Assembly: GCF_030546645.1 (NCBI RefSeq)
Contig: NZ_JAUOTO010000003.1
Location: 124,001-188,000 of the forward strand
From: Flavitalea plasmicola
Lineage (GTDB): Bacteria > Bacteroidota > Bacteroidia > Chitinophagales > Chitinophagaceae
Reading direction: 5' to 3'
Length of the DNA stretch: 64,000 nucleotides
Under the pieces are notes generated by a model. That model saw nothing but the letters and a program-made list of their open reading frames with translations, searched no databases and was not told the origin of the DNA. Shown here in pieces: positions 8,322 through 17,327 of the stretch. Every line of letters starts with the position of its first letter. Positions within the stretch are counted from its first letter, which is position 1. A program made the translations under genes and the position numbers.

Positions 8322-9412
8322 GACAGCGGGATTTTTAGTTGTACTTTGAATATACCATCCATCCGTCGCAGGTCGAGAGAATAGCCAGTCCCATAAAGTA
8401 TGTCCAGTCTGCGGGAGGCATTCTTCAACCCTATGCCCCCTTGTTCTTTTTCTTCCGGCTCCTGTTGTGCGGGATTGGAGACCTCGAAGAATAGCCAGTC
8501 TTTCCGTACATCCAGCGACAGTTCGATCCGTACAGGACCCATCCGGTCTTTGAGTCCATGCTTAAATCCGTTTTCCACGAAGGCCAGCAGCAGCAGCGGC
8601 GGCGTCCTTACGGCGGCAGTATCCCCCTTTTTTTCAAAGCAGAGCGTCAACCGTTGCCCGAAGCGGAGCTTTTCCAGCGCCATGTAATTTTCCAGGTTGG
8701 CAATTTCCTTGTCCAGCGGAACGGTGGCGGCGCCGGATTCATATAACATATAGCTCATCAGGTCGGAGAGCCGCAGCACTACTTCAGGCGCTTCTTCGGA
8801 CTTTCGGATGGTGAGTGAATACAGGTTGTTCAACGTGTTGAAAAAAAAGTGAGGATGGATCTGGGATTTAAGGAAGCTCAATTCCGTCTCGATATGCTGC
8901 TTTTCGCGCTCCCGCCATCGCTCCTCCTGCAACATCCAGTCCTTCAGGAATTTAATGCCCGTTGTCAAACCGACCAGGGAAAGGATATTCAGGCTCTGGA
9001 TGCCCCAATTACCCAGCGTAAAATCCATCACGTAGGCAAAGGCCGTTTCCCCCGACAGCATATATTGTCTGTGCAACCAGATAAACAGCGCCGTTTGCAG
9101 GAATATGCATGCCAGCAGGGTGGAAAAATAAAGAATGTATTTTTTCCTGAACAAAAGCAATGGGATCAGCACATAGATATTGAGGTATACCTGCAGCATG
9201 TCCGGCGGCAGCAGGGTCAATAGCTGCAGAAAAAAGGTCCAGTGCCGGACCTGGCGAACGTTCACCGCGATTAGTGCCGCCGAAGAAAAGAAGCATAGCC
9301 AGAACAGTGAATGATACAGCCATCTCCTGCGGAAAAGCCCTGCATAACCTTTACCGGCGGAAAAGGCAGGCAGCTTGTTAAGCAAGACGTGCTGTTGGGA
9401 GGAATAAGACAA
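8318..9412 (-). CDS. LytS/YehU-type sensor histidine kinase
   Basis: 364 residues. Four hydrophobic helices lie between about residues 30 and 155, with no extracellular sensor domain of any size. A short coiled segment leads to the His_kinase domain (PF06580 type) with the family motif Q-I-H-P-H-F-F-F-N at residues 184-191. The C-terminal ATPase has P-P-L-L-L-L-A-F-V-E-N-G-F-K-H-G. The pair with the LytTR regulator downstream is a complete two-component system for an unknown membrane signal. Confidence 0.93.
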   Translation of the reverse strand: MSYSSQQHVLLNKLPAFSAGKGYAGLFRRRWLYHSLFWLCFFSSAALIAVNVRQVRHWTFFLQLLTLLPPDMLQVYLNIYVLIPLLLFRKKYILYFSTLLACIFLQTALFIWLHRQYMLSGETAFAYVMDFTLGNWGIQSLNILSLVGLTTGIKFLKDWMLQEERWREREKQHIETELSFLKSQIHPHFFFNTLNNLYSLTIRKSEEAPEVVLRLSDLMSYMLYESGAATVPLDKEIANLENYMALEKLRFGQRLTLCFEKKGDTAAVRTPPLLLLAFVENGFKHGLKDRMGPVRIELSLDVRKDWLFFEVSNPAQQEPEEKEQGGIGLKNASRRLDILYGTGYSLDLRRMDGIFKVQLKIPLS

Positions 9413-9477
9413 TTTTGTTGGGATTGCCTGGTAAAAGTACGGCGGATAGCTTATATTTAATCGCTGGAAAATAGAAA

Positions 9478-10425
9478 ATGAATAACACTATGATCCTTAA
9501 CCCGGGTAAAAAATACATCCTACTTCTGTTTCTGCTACCGGCATCGATGCTGTCCCAAGCGCAGGGGGGTATGAACCCGGAGCCGGCCGCCCATTCTTCC
9601 CGTCTCTCCTTCACTCTCTCCGCCGGGTATCAGTCCGAAGATCTCCGTTGGTCCATTGCAGGCAACACACAGGGCGCCAACCCGAATATCCTCTCGGAGT
9701 TGAAATGGAAGAAACTGGCCGGTCCCACCCTGGAGGCTGCAGTGAAATGGAAATGCTGGAAGTCATTCGAATTAGGCTCCACATTTTCCCATCATTTTAT
9801 TACCTCCGGCAGCGTCACCGACATGGATTACCAGGGAGACAATAGAACCAACCGTTCCTATTATGGCGCATTCGATGCCAATAAGGGCATGAGCTTTTCC
9901 TGGCGGACAACGTTGGGATATCCGTTCCACTTAAGCCGTCTGGTCACGCTTACTCCCAGCCTGGGCTATGCGCTGCACAGGCAATCACTTTATTTGTTGT
10001 CTTCGGACCAGTCGGGTGCAGCAGCAGGGCTTAAGAGTACGTATGCCACAAAATATGAAGGCGCCGTCATAGGTCTGCGGGGAGATCTTCACTTTTCTGC
10101 GCGTCTTTCCCTGGAAGCCGCCTTGTTTTACGACATCGTGCACTATAGGGGAAGAGCCAACTGGAATCTTATCTCCACTTTCCGCCATCCCATCAGCTTT
10201 GAAGACCAGGCGAATGGATATAATCTTGAAGGGAATGTAAAATTGAACTATTCCCTCAACGGCAGGTGGATGTTCTTTCTTGCCGCGGGCATCTTACATA
10301 GCGCGACCGGCACGGGTACCGACTGGCTTTATTTGCAGACGGGGCAGAATATTCCTACACAGTTCAATGGAGCAGTGAGGGACTACGTCAGGTCGGCAAT
10401 AGGCGCCCGGCTGTCTTTATTCTGA
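9478..10425 (+). CDS. putative outer-membrane beta-barrel protein
   Basis: 315 residues with a signal peptide (about residues 1-28, ending S-Q-A-Q). The mature part alternates short amphipathic strands with turns (R-L-S-F-T-L-S-A-G-Y-Q, V-T-L-T-P-S-L-G-Y-A-L). The last residue is phenylalanine after A-R-L-S-L, the usual barrel-insertion signal. The repeated 'G-x-x-x-x-F-x-W-R-x-T-L-G-Y' strands suggest an omptin-like or related ten-stranded barrel, but catalytic residues are not evident. It is transcribed divergently from the LytS kinase. Its last 9 nt overlap the end of the polyphosphate kinase gene on the other strand. Confidence 0.65.
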   Translation: MNNTMILNPGKKYILLLFLLPASMLSQAQGGMNPEPAAHSSRLSFTLSAGYQSEDLRWSIAGNTQGANPNILSELKWKKLAGPTLEAAVKWKCWKSFELGSTFSHHFITSGSVTDMDYQGDNRTNRSYYGAFDANKGMSFSWRTTLGYPFHLSRLVTLTPSLGYALHRQSLYLLSSDQSGAAAGLKSTYATKYEGAVIGLRGDLHFSARLSLEAALFYDIVHYRGRANWNLISTFRHPISFEDQANGYNLEGNVKLNYSLNGRWMFFLAAGILHSATGTGTDWLYLQTGQNIPTQFNGAVRDYVRSAIGARLSLF

Positions 10426-12489
10426 TCTTTTTTGGGTGATATAACGATAAATCGCTTCCTGCGAACGCACCTGCAACTCTCCTGCGGTGACCGGCACATT
10501 ATTGAGGCCCGCATCCAGCATAACCGCCGCGACATTATCCGCCGTCTGCAATCGAAGGATCTCCTTTATTTCCTTGCGCAGCTGCTCGTCATATAACGGG
10601 AAGCATACTTCGATCCTGCGGTAGATATTCCTATTCATCCAGTCGGCAGAACCGAGGAAGATCTCTTCCTGTCCATTGTTGTGAAAGACGAATATACGAC
10701 CGTGTTCCAGGTATTTGTCCACGATCCTCCGGATGACGATGTTTTCGCTCAACCCGGGTATGCCCGGGATACAGCAGCAAATGCTGCGTACGATGAGCGT
10801 GACGGATACGCCTGCATTGGAAGCCTCATACAATTTATTGATCAATACCCGCTCTTCCAGGTTGTTGAGCTTGATGGTGATGGAGGCAGGCAGTCCGAGC
10901 CGTACATTGCCGATCTCCCGGTCGATGAGTGAAAGGAACCTGTCCTGGAGATTGAACTGGGCCACCAACAGATGTTTGAACGGTATCTTTTCAGCATTGC
11001 GGGGTTCCTTGCGCCGGCTGAGGAAAATGAACAATAGCTCCAGCTCCCGCATCAGATCGTGATTGCCTGTCAGCAGGATATGGTCCGTATAGAACCGGGC
11101 CGTTTTTTCATTCAGGTTCCCTGTTGCCAGCAGACCATAATAGACCATTCGCCCCTGCACCTTTTTTTTTACCAGTGCTACCTTGGCATGCACTTTCAGG
11201 GCAGGGATGCTGTAAATGATCCTGACGCCGGCCTGCTTCATCTGTTTGGCCCATTGGAGATTATTGGCTTCGTCAAACCGGGCTTTCAGTTCTACGAATA
11301 CCGTGACCTTCTTGCCATTACGGGACGCGCTGATCAGGGCATTGGCGATCCGCGAGTCCCGGGCTATACGGTACATGGTGACATAGATCTCTTCCACGGC
11401 GGGATCGATGGCTGCCTCATTAAAGAATTGAAGCACGGGATCATAGCTCTCATAAGGGGCATGCAGGAGGATGTCGCCTTCAGCTATGCGATCAAATACC
11501 CCGGGATCACTGTCCCCCTGGAACCGAACAGCCGGCCAGGCAGGATAGGAGAGGTGTTTGTCCTTTACAGGGAAAGAGGCCAGATCCCGCAGATTATGAT
11601 ATCGGCCTCCTTGCACAATGGATGCATTATGAATTCCCAGGGCATCGACCAGCGACTGCAGTATGCCTTCGGGTATGCCCGGCTGGTGTAAGAACCTGGT
11701 GGCCAGGCCGGCGTCTCTTTTTGCCAGCTTCTTTTCTATTTTATCCGCGATATCTCCTTCGTATTCGTCTTCCAGCTCCAGCTCTGCATCCCTGGTTATT
11801 TTTATACTACAGGCCCCCTTCACCGGCAGACCTGGAAAGATAAAGTCCAGGTTGTCTCTTATGATGTCGTCGATGAAGAGAATGTATTTGCGTCCCTCAT
11901 CTTCCGCGGTAAAAAAACGGGAAACGCTGTCAGAAGGTATGTTGAGGATATAAATATCCTGTGCCGGTTCGCCAAGGACAACCGCAAAATAAAGTCTTTC
12001 ATTCCCCGGGAAAAAGCTGTCTTTTGCCATGGATAAATGCACTGGCTGCAGAAAAGCCAGCAGCTCCGTATGGAAGTATCCGGCAGCGGCCTTTTTCACC
12101 GCAGCAGGCACGGACAGGGAATAAGGCATGGCCGTTTGAGCCGCAGGCTCATAAATGAATTCGATTCCCTGTTGAGACAGCTGGGGCAGCACATTATCTA
12201 CCAGGAGCTGGCCATAATGCGTCAGTTGACGGTCCACCTCCTGCGTGATCTTTTGCAGCAAGGCAGCGCTGTCAGCGCCGGCCACCGTCTCTTTCGCTTT
12301 TTTGATCTTGCCCAGGGCGGCCAAAGCAGGCACCCTGACCCTATAGAACTCATCCAGGTTGGAGGAGTAGATGGACAGGAAATTCACCCGCTCCAGCAAC
12401 GGCGTCGCTTCCCGGGCTGCTTCTTCCATTACGCGGTAATTAAAGGAGAGCCAGCTCAGGTCGCGGTCGAAAAAGGAGGTATCAGGCAT
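10417..12489 (-). CDS. ppk1: polyphosphate kinase 1
   Basis: 690 residues, the normal length for PPK1, which reversibly makes inorganic polyphosphate from ATP. The N-terminal domain starts with the family signature F-x-x-R-D-L-S-W-L-x-F-N-x-R-V, then N-L-D-E-F-Y-x-V-R-V. The phospholipase-D-like catalytic half contains V-H-A-K-V-A-L-V with the expected autophosphorylated His at residue 434, and D-H-I-L-L-T. The C-terminal region has N-I-Y-R-R-I-E-V-C-F-P. No exopolyphosphatase gene is adjacent. The gene end overlaps the convergent barrel gene by nine bases. Confidence 0.96.
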   Translation of the reverse strand: MPDTSFFDRDLSWLSFNYRVMEEAAREATPLLERVNFLSIYSSNLDEFYRVRVPALAALGKIKKAKETVAGADSAALLQKITQEVDRQLTHYGQLLVDNVLPQLSQQGIEFIYEPAAQTAMPYSLSVPAAVKKAAAGYFHTELLAFLQPVHLSMAKDSFFPGNERLYFAVVLGEPAQDIYILNIPSDSVSRFFTAEDEGRKYILFIDDIIRDNLDFIFPGLPVKGACSIKITRDAELELEDEYEGDIADKIEKKLAKRDAGLATRFLHQPGIPEGILQSLVDALGIHNASIVQGGRYHNLRDLASFPVKDKHLSYPAWPAVRFQGDSDPGVFDRIAEGDILLHAPYESYDPVLQFFNEAAIDPAVEEIYVTMYRIARDSRIANALISASRNGKKVTVFVELKARFDEANNLQWAKQMKQAGVRIIYSIPALKVHAKVALVKKKVQGRMVYYGLLATGNLNEKTARFYTDHILLTGNHDLMRELELLFIFLSRRKEPRNAEKIPFKHLLVAQFNLQDRFLSLIDREIGNVRLGLPASITIKLNNLEERVLINKLYEASNAGVSVTLIVRSICCCIPGIPGLSENIVIRRIVDKYLEHGRIFVFHNNGQEEIFLGSADWMNRNIYRRIEVCFPLYDEQLRKEIKEILRLQTADNVAAVMLDAGLNNVPVTAGELQVRSQEAIYRYITQKRSE

Positions 12490-12543
12490 AATATGTAACT
12501 TGGCCGTTCGGTTGGTATTCTTATCCTCCGCAAAATACTGATT

Positions 12544-12885
12544 TTGAGAACAGAACTGAAGAAATTAGACGAGCAGCGGGATCTATTCAGAGGGGTGTTT
12601 AAAAAATACGGCCTTAAGTCCGGCTATAAAGGGTCTTCCACCGAGACCGTCCTGCTGACGGGCATCCGTGATGGTAATGGAAAATTAATATCGGACCATC
12701 TCTGGTTCAATATGACGAAAGGCTTTGAGAAGTTGGGAACATTGAAGGAAGGGGATATCGTTCAGTTCGAAGCGCGGGTGAAAAAGTACAGGAAGGGTTA
12801 TGTCAACCGGCAGGCTGGGATCGATCAAAGTAAATTCGACTATAAGCTGAGTCATCCGACGAAGATCGAGCGGGTGCCGCAATAG
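12544..12885 (+). CDS. small unrecognised protein, possible OB-fold
   Basis: 113 residues starting at TTG. The in-frame region upstream back to a stop at 12496-12498 contains no ATG, so a TTG start is needed unless the gene starts inside. The product is basic and soluble. The order of strands (T-V-L-L-T-G-I-R-D, D-H-L-W-F-N, G-D-I-V-Q-F-E-A-R-V-K-K-Y) looks like a nucleic-acid-binding OB-like barrel with a G-Y-V-N loop. I do not recognise the family. It is divergent from ppk1 with 54 nt between. Confidence 0.5.
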   Translation: MRTELKKLDEQRDLFRGVFKKYGLKSGYKGSSTETVLLTGIRDGNGKLISDHLWFNMTKGFEKLGTLKEGDIVQFEARVKKYRKGYVNRQAGIDQSKFDYKLSHPTKIERVPQ

Positions 12886-12954
12886 TTTTATACCAGCGGT
12901 AACTACATCTTTCCTGTTTTTCTTATTTTCGTATAAACCAGCAAAACGGCCATC

Positions 12955-13149
12955 ATGCTCCTCCTCGCCATCCTTCTTCCATGCGTGTCATTCCTTCTGC
13001 GAGGCAGAATACTGCACTTCATTGTCTGTTTGATCTTACAGATCACCCTCATCGGCTGGCTGCCCGCCGCCATCTGGGCCGTCGTCGACCTGCAGAATTC
13101 CAGGGCTGAAAGAAGGAACCGCCGTCTTATCAGGGAGATGAAACGCTGA
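12955..13149 (+). CDS. YqaE/Pmp3-family small membrane protein
   Basis: 64 residues with two hydrophobic helices (about 2-22 and 25-47) separated by a short turn, then a basic tail R-A-E-R-R-N-R-R. The pattern A-I-L-L-P-C-V-S-F...L-x-I-T-L-I-G-W-L-P-A-A-I-W-A matches the Pmp3/UPF0057 family, linked in other organisms to membrane potential and salt or cold stress. It stands alone and ends 5 nt before the convergent AraC regulator gene. Confidence 0.85.
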   Translation: MLLLAILLPCVSFLLRGRILHFIVCLILQITLIGWLPAAIWAVVDLQNSRAERRNRRLIREMKR

Positions 13150-13154
13150 CCCAC

Positions 13155-13988
13155 TCACTGACTTGCCGACTTATTCCTTTTCCTGTATTCCACGGGAGAA
13201 TACCCCATTAGTTTGGAGAACATCCGGGAGAAATAATATTGATCGTCCACGCCCAAACTGATCGCCATCTCCTTTACGGTCATGTTGGTGAGCAATAGGT
13301 ATTGGCAAGCCTTCTGGATCTTCAGGTGGTTGAAATATTCGATAGGCGAATAGCCTGTCTTTTCCCGGAAAACTGCGGAAAAGTGAGATACTGATAACTT
13401 GGCGAAGTCCGCGAATTCCTGCAGAGACACGATCGTGTGGATCTTTTTCTGCATGAGCTCTATCGTAAGCGCGATGACATCCCCTTCTTTCCTGTTCTCT
13501 ATATAATTGAACTTATCCTCATACAGCAAGGAGGAAAGGAAATGGTAGAAGATCATATTGACGTAGCGAAGATTGTCCTGGCTGTAGCCCTTCTCGAGGT
13601 TGGCATAGATGTCCGCGAATAGCTTTATCCTGTTCTCGTTATAGGCAAGCTCCGGTTGATAGTTCTTCGAGTTCTGCAGGATGAGCTCCACGATATAGGC
13701 CGCAATTTCACCTTTGAAATGTATCCAGTAAATAGTCCATGGATCCTTCTCATTGGCCGCATACTTATGTGCGACATTGGCGGGAATCGCAATGAACTGG
13801 GAGGGGCCGATCTCCATTCTTTTTTTGTCGATCTCGATCCAGCCCCTTCCCTCCACACAATAGATAATGATATGCTGGCTGATGCCGCCGGGCCTTTCAA
13901 CATAATGAAATTTAGCCTTTGGATAATGTCCGATGTCAGTGATATACGTCTGCCGGGTGATGGGATCTTTGGTCAAAAACTCCGTCAT
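13155..13988 (-). CDS. AraC-family transcriptional regulator
   Basis: 277 residues from the start at 13988 (M-T-E-F-L-T-K-D-P). A further 25 codons upstream are open but add a basic stretch that the family lacks. The N-terminal half is an AraC-type cupin arm (C-V-E-G-R-G-W-I-E-I-D, then F-I-A-I-P-A-N-V-A-H-K-Y). The C-terminal 100 residues hold two helix-turn-helix units, ending with the signature D-D-Q-Y-Y-F-S-R-M-F-S-K-L-M-G-Y-S-P-x-E-Y-R. It is divergent from the first SusC gene, so it is the likely sugar-responsive activator of the utilisation region from 14225 onward. Confidence 0.92.
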   Translation of the reverse strand: MTEFLTKDPITRQTYITDIGHYPKAKFHYVERPGGISQHIIIYCVEGRGWIEIDKKRMEIGPSQFIAIPANVAHKYAANEKDPWTIYWIHFKGEIAAYIVELILQNSKNYQPELAYNENRIKLFADIYANLEKGYSQDNLRYVNMIFYHFLSSLLYEDKFNYIENRKEGDVIALTIELMQKKIHTIVSLQEFADFAKLSVSHFSAVFREKTGYSPIEYFNHLKIQKACQYLLLTNMTVKEMAISLGVDDQYYFSRMFSKLMGYSPVEYRKRNKSASQ

Positions 13989-14224
13989 GATCTTCTTGGG
14001 AAGAACGATGAGCTTTTGCCCTTCGAATCCCTGCCGCTTGCGTAGCGATCTAGTTCTTTCCAATTCATATGGATTTTATGCAAAGTACGAAAAGCAGAAA
14101 AAAGTCCATCATTTTCATAAAAAATACTATTCTTTTTCATTGGCTTAAAGTCGAATTTTGATGAACTGAAACTAAATCTCTCACTTAACGCAAGAATTAA
14201 CTCTTATTGTCTAAAACGATTGTA
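13989..14224. other. divergent control region between AraC regulator and SusC
   Basis: This 236-nt intergenic region must contain the promoters for both genes. It is AT-rich from about 14070 onward. No unambiguous TTTG/TAnnTTTG pair or large palindrome was found, which is compatible with an activator-dependent promoter. Confidence 0.4.
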
Positions 14225-17200
14225 ATGCCACTAATACAAACATGTAAGGTTGGTGGACGTGACCGGTTTTTCCGTAGCATTGTCCATCTGATTTTTTTTA
14301 TCGCCTGCCTAGGTACTTTCCACCAGGCGGCTGCCCAGCAGCGGCAGGTCCAGGGACTGGTCCAGGACGCTTCCACCCACGCGCCCCTGCCACTGGCGAC
14401 CATTAATATTAAAGCAAAAGGCGCCGGTACTGTTACGAAAATTACAGACAGCCGGGGGAGGTTCAGCTTCCCGGCTGCATCCGGTGTAAGTATCGAAGTA
14501 AGCTATGCCGGCTATAAGACCCGCGAGGTTGTCGTGCATGACGACAGCACTTCCATCACCATCCTGCTGGAAACAAGCGATCGTAAACTGGACGACGTCG
14601 TGGTCATCGGTTATGGCAAGGAAAAAAGGACCGACCTTACCAGCGCTATTTCCAGCATTTCCTCTAAAGAGATCAATGAGTTGCCCGCTACCAACCTGGC
14701 CAGTGCCCTTGCGTCAAGGACCCCCGGCGTGGAAGTCCACAGCTCGGGGTATGCGCCGGGGTCAGGCAACAGCATTAATGTACGCGGTCTCAACTCCATC
14801 ACGCAAAGTGAGGGTCCTCTTTACGTAGTGGATGGGGTGGCGATCACAGGGGATATCCGGGACCTCAACCCTGCTGACATAGAGTCGGTGGACGTCCTGA
14901 AGGATGCGGCGGCAGCGGGGATCTACGGCTCGCGGGCGGCGGCAGGTGTCATCATCGTCACGACCAAACATGGCAAGGCCGGCGTGGCTACCATCGACTT
15001 CAGCATGTATTATGGTATTCAAACCATGAACAACCCTTACCATATGCTGGATGCGAAAGGATATGCTCAATTGAAGAAGTTTGCTTTCAATGACGCTGAC
15101 CCCATCACATTTGGCGTGGACAGCCCGGACGCCAAATTCTTTAATCAATATGAGCTGCAGAGTATTGCCAAAGGATACAAGAGCTACGACTGGCTGAAAG
15201 CTGTCACCCGCCGGGCAGCGCCCATGCAGAACTATTCCATCGGCATCTCCAACGGAGTAGGGAAGAACAAGGTCTACTTCAGCGGCAACTACCTGGATCA
15301 GAAAGGCATCATCATCAATACCGGCTTTACCCGGTACAGCGGCCATTTCAGCATCGAGTCGGAGATCAATAAGGTGTTCAAACTGGGCGGCAGCGTCAAT
15401 GTGGACCATAACTTCACCAAGGGCGTTACATCCAACGTATACCAGCAGGCGCTGACCCAAAGCCCCCTGATGCCTATCTTCGATTCCACGGGTGCTCCCC
15501 TGGTCGTCACGGACAACAGCACGGGTGCGCTGACCATTCGCAATCCCATGACCTCGGCTTTGTATTCGGTGAATAATTACACCTCCAACAGGACTTTTGC
15601 CAACTTTTATGTCGAGGTTACACCCCTCCGCAATCTCTTGTTGAGGAGCAGCGTCGGCGCCGACCTGCTCAGCGGTGAAAACGATTATTATTATCCCAGA
15701 AATACGGGAGAAGGATTTGCTGTCAATGGGGCTGCCGAGGTATACCAGACAAAGTCAACGGATGTACTGTGGGAGAACACGGCTACCTATACGCTTAGTA
15801 AAGGCGATCATGACCTCAATATTTTGGCTGGCGCTACTTACGAACGAAGAGAGAATACGGCCATGGATATGAAAGGTCAGCAGTTCCCCACCGACCTGCT
15901 TACTTTCAAGAATATGGGCAGTGCCGGTATCAAGACCCAGGACAATACCAACTACGACGGCTGGATCGTACAATCTTTCCTGGCCAGGGCGATCTATAAA
16001 TTTAAAAAGCGCTACATTCTGAACCTGACTGGCAGGCGTGATGGTTCTTCGCGTTTCGGCCAGGAGAATCGCTATGGCTTCTTCCCCTCCGCCAGCGTCG
16101 CATGGCGGCTGATAGACGAGCCCTTCCTTGGATACAGGCTCAAATCGACATTAAGCGACTGGAAGATCAGGGCCAGCTACGGGCTCATCGGCAACCAGAA
16201 CCTTCCATATGACGCCATCTACACCCGCTATAACAATGCACAGTATCCTTTCAACGGCAGCAATGCCACCAGCGGCTACCAGGTCGGCGGCACGGCCGGC
16301 AACCCCACCCTGGAATGGGAACGTCAGCATCAGACCAACCTGGGCATGGACATCGCCGCTTTTAACAATCGCATATCCCTTAGCGTGGACCTTTATAACA
16401 AGAAGATCACCAGCCTGCTGATGCCCTTCACCCTGGCGCCTTCCTCCGGCTTTTACAATGAGCAGGTGAATGTTGCCGCCATGAATACAAAGGGCATCGA
16501 TATCAATTTCCAGGCTACGCCTGTAAAGACAAGGAACTTCGAATGGCAGATGACGTTCAACTGGTCGAAATACAAGAGCAAGGTCACTCATCTGTTGCCG
16601 GGACGTGATTCGGTCAGTCTTGCTTTACGGGTAGGTGAGCCACCCAGCGGCGTACTGGTCAATTATGTGTTCAACGGGCTTTACCAGGAAGGCGATGACT
16701 TCAGCCTGAATCCCAACGGCAAGCCGGGAGACGTTAAAATACTGGACCGTAACCATGACGGCAAGATCACCCCGCAGGACCAGACCATCGTAGGATACAA
16801 TATTCCCGGCGGCTGGGGCGGGTTCTGGAACTATTTCCGGTATAAAGGGATCTCGATGACCGTGCTGGCTTCCTATGAGTATGGTCAGCAGCTGAACAAC
16901 CTGCCCTATACCAACCTTACGTGGTACAACACCTGGTTTGGTAATATTGGCAACGTTACGAAGGAGGGGGCCAACTACTGGACGAAGGACAATACGCATA
17001 CCAATATTCCCAGGCCCAATGCATTTGCCACGTCGCTGAAGCCGCTGCCAGGCGGACCCGATCAAGGCTCCAGCTATTCCATTCAGAAAGGGGACTATAT
17101 CCGGATAAAGAGCATTAACCTGGCGTACGATATCCCGGGCAGCGTGACGCAGAAGATGAAGCTGAGGAGCCTCAACGTATACGTCCAGGCCATCGAGCCA

Positions 17201-17311
17201 TTCCTTTTCACCAAATACAAGGGACTGGACCCTGACAACGGCAACCCTACCCAACTGGAAAATTATCCCAGGTACAGGACCTGGCTGATCGGCGCAAAAC
17301 TAGGCCTCTAA
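14225..17311 (+). CDS. SusC/RagA-family TonB-linked outer-membrane transporter
   Basis: 1028 residues from the ATG at 14225; an upstream TTG at 14207 would add six residues. After a signal peptide (to about residue 38, Q-A-A-A-Q) come a carboxypeptidase-regulatory-like beta-sandwich (residues about 40-120), a TonB-box region (D-D-V-V-V-I-G-Y-G) and the plug with the SusC signature A-A-A-G-I-Y-G-S-R-A-A-A-G-V-I-I-V-T-T-K. The barrel ends in G-A-K-L-G-L. It imports oligosaccharides with its SusD lid, encoded 17 nt downstream. No STN domain is present, so control is probably by the AraC regulator rather than anti-sigma signalling. Confidence 0.95.
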   Translation: MPLIQTCKVGGRDRFFRSIVHLIFFIACLGTFHQAAAQQRQVQGLVQDASTHAPLPLATINIKAKGAGTVTKITDSRGRFSFPAASGVSIEVSYAGYKTREVVVHDDSTSITILLETSDRKLDDVVVIGYGKEKRTDLTSAISSISSKEINELPATNLASALASRTPGVEVHSSGYAPGSGNSINVRGLNSITQSEGPLYVVDGVAITGDIRDLNPADIESVDVLKDAAAAGIYGSRAAAGVIIVTTKHGKAGVATIDFSMYYGIQTMNNPYHMLDAKGYAQLKKFAFNDADPITFGVDSPDAKFFNQYELQSIAKGYKSYDWLKAVTRRAAPMQNYSIGISNGVGKNKVYFSGNYLDQKGIIINTGFTRYSGHFSIESEINKVFKLGGSVNVDHNFTKGVTSNVYQQALTQSPLMPIFDSTGAPLVVTDNSTGALTIRNPMTSALYSVNNYTSNRTFANFYVEVTPLRNLLLRSSVGADLLSGENDYYYPRNTGEGFAVNGAAEVYQTKSTDVLWENTATYTLSKGDHDLNILAGATYERRENTAMDMKGQQFPTDLLTFKNMGSAGIKTQDNTNYDGWIVQSFLARAIYKFKKRYILNLTGRRDGSSRFGQENRYGFFPSASVAWRLIDEPFLGYRLKSTLSDWKIRASYGLIGNQNLPYDAIYTRYNNAQYPFNGSNATSGYQVGGTAGNPTLEWERQHQTNLGMDIAAFNNRISLSVDLYNKKITSLLMPFTLAPSSGFYNEQVNVAAMNTKGIDINFQATPVKTRNFEWQMTFNWSKYKSKVTHLLPGRDSVSLALRVGEPPSGVLVNYVFNGLYQEGDDFSLNPNGKPGDVKILDRNHDGKITPQDQTIVGYNIPGGWGGFWNYFRYKGISMTVLASYEYGQQLNNLPYTNLTWYNTWFGNIGNVTKEGANYWTKDNTHTNIPRPNAFATSLKPLPGGPDQGSSYSIQKGDYIRIKSINLAYDIPGSVTQKMKLRSLNVYVQAIEPFLFTKYKGLDPDNGNPTQLENYPRYRTWLIGAKLGL

Positions 17312-17327
17312 TCATCAAAAACATTTT

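Noticed and set aside
10417-10425. Overlap of ppk1 and the beta-barrel gene as a regulatory feature
   Set aside because: Short convergent overlaps of stop regions are common in compact genomes and nothing else supports a function.
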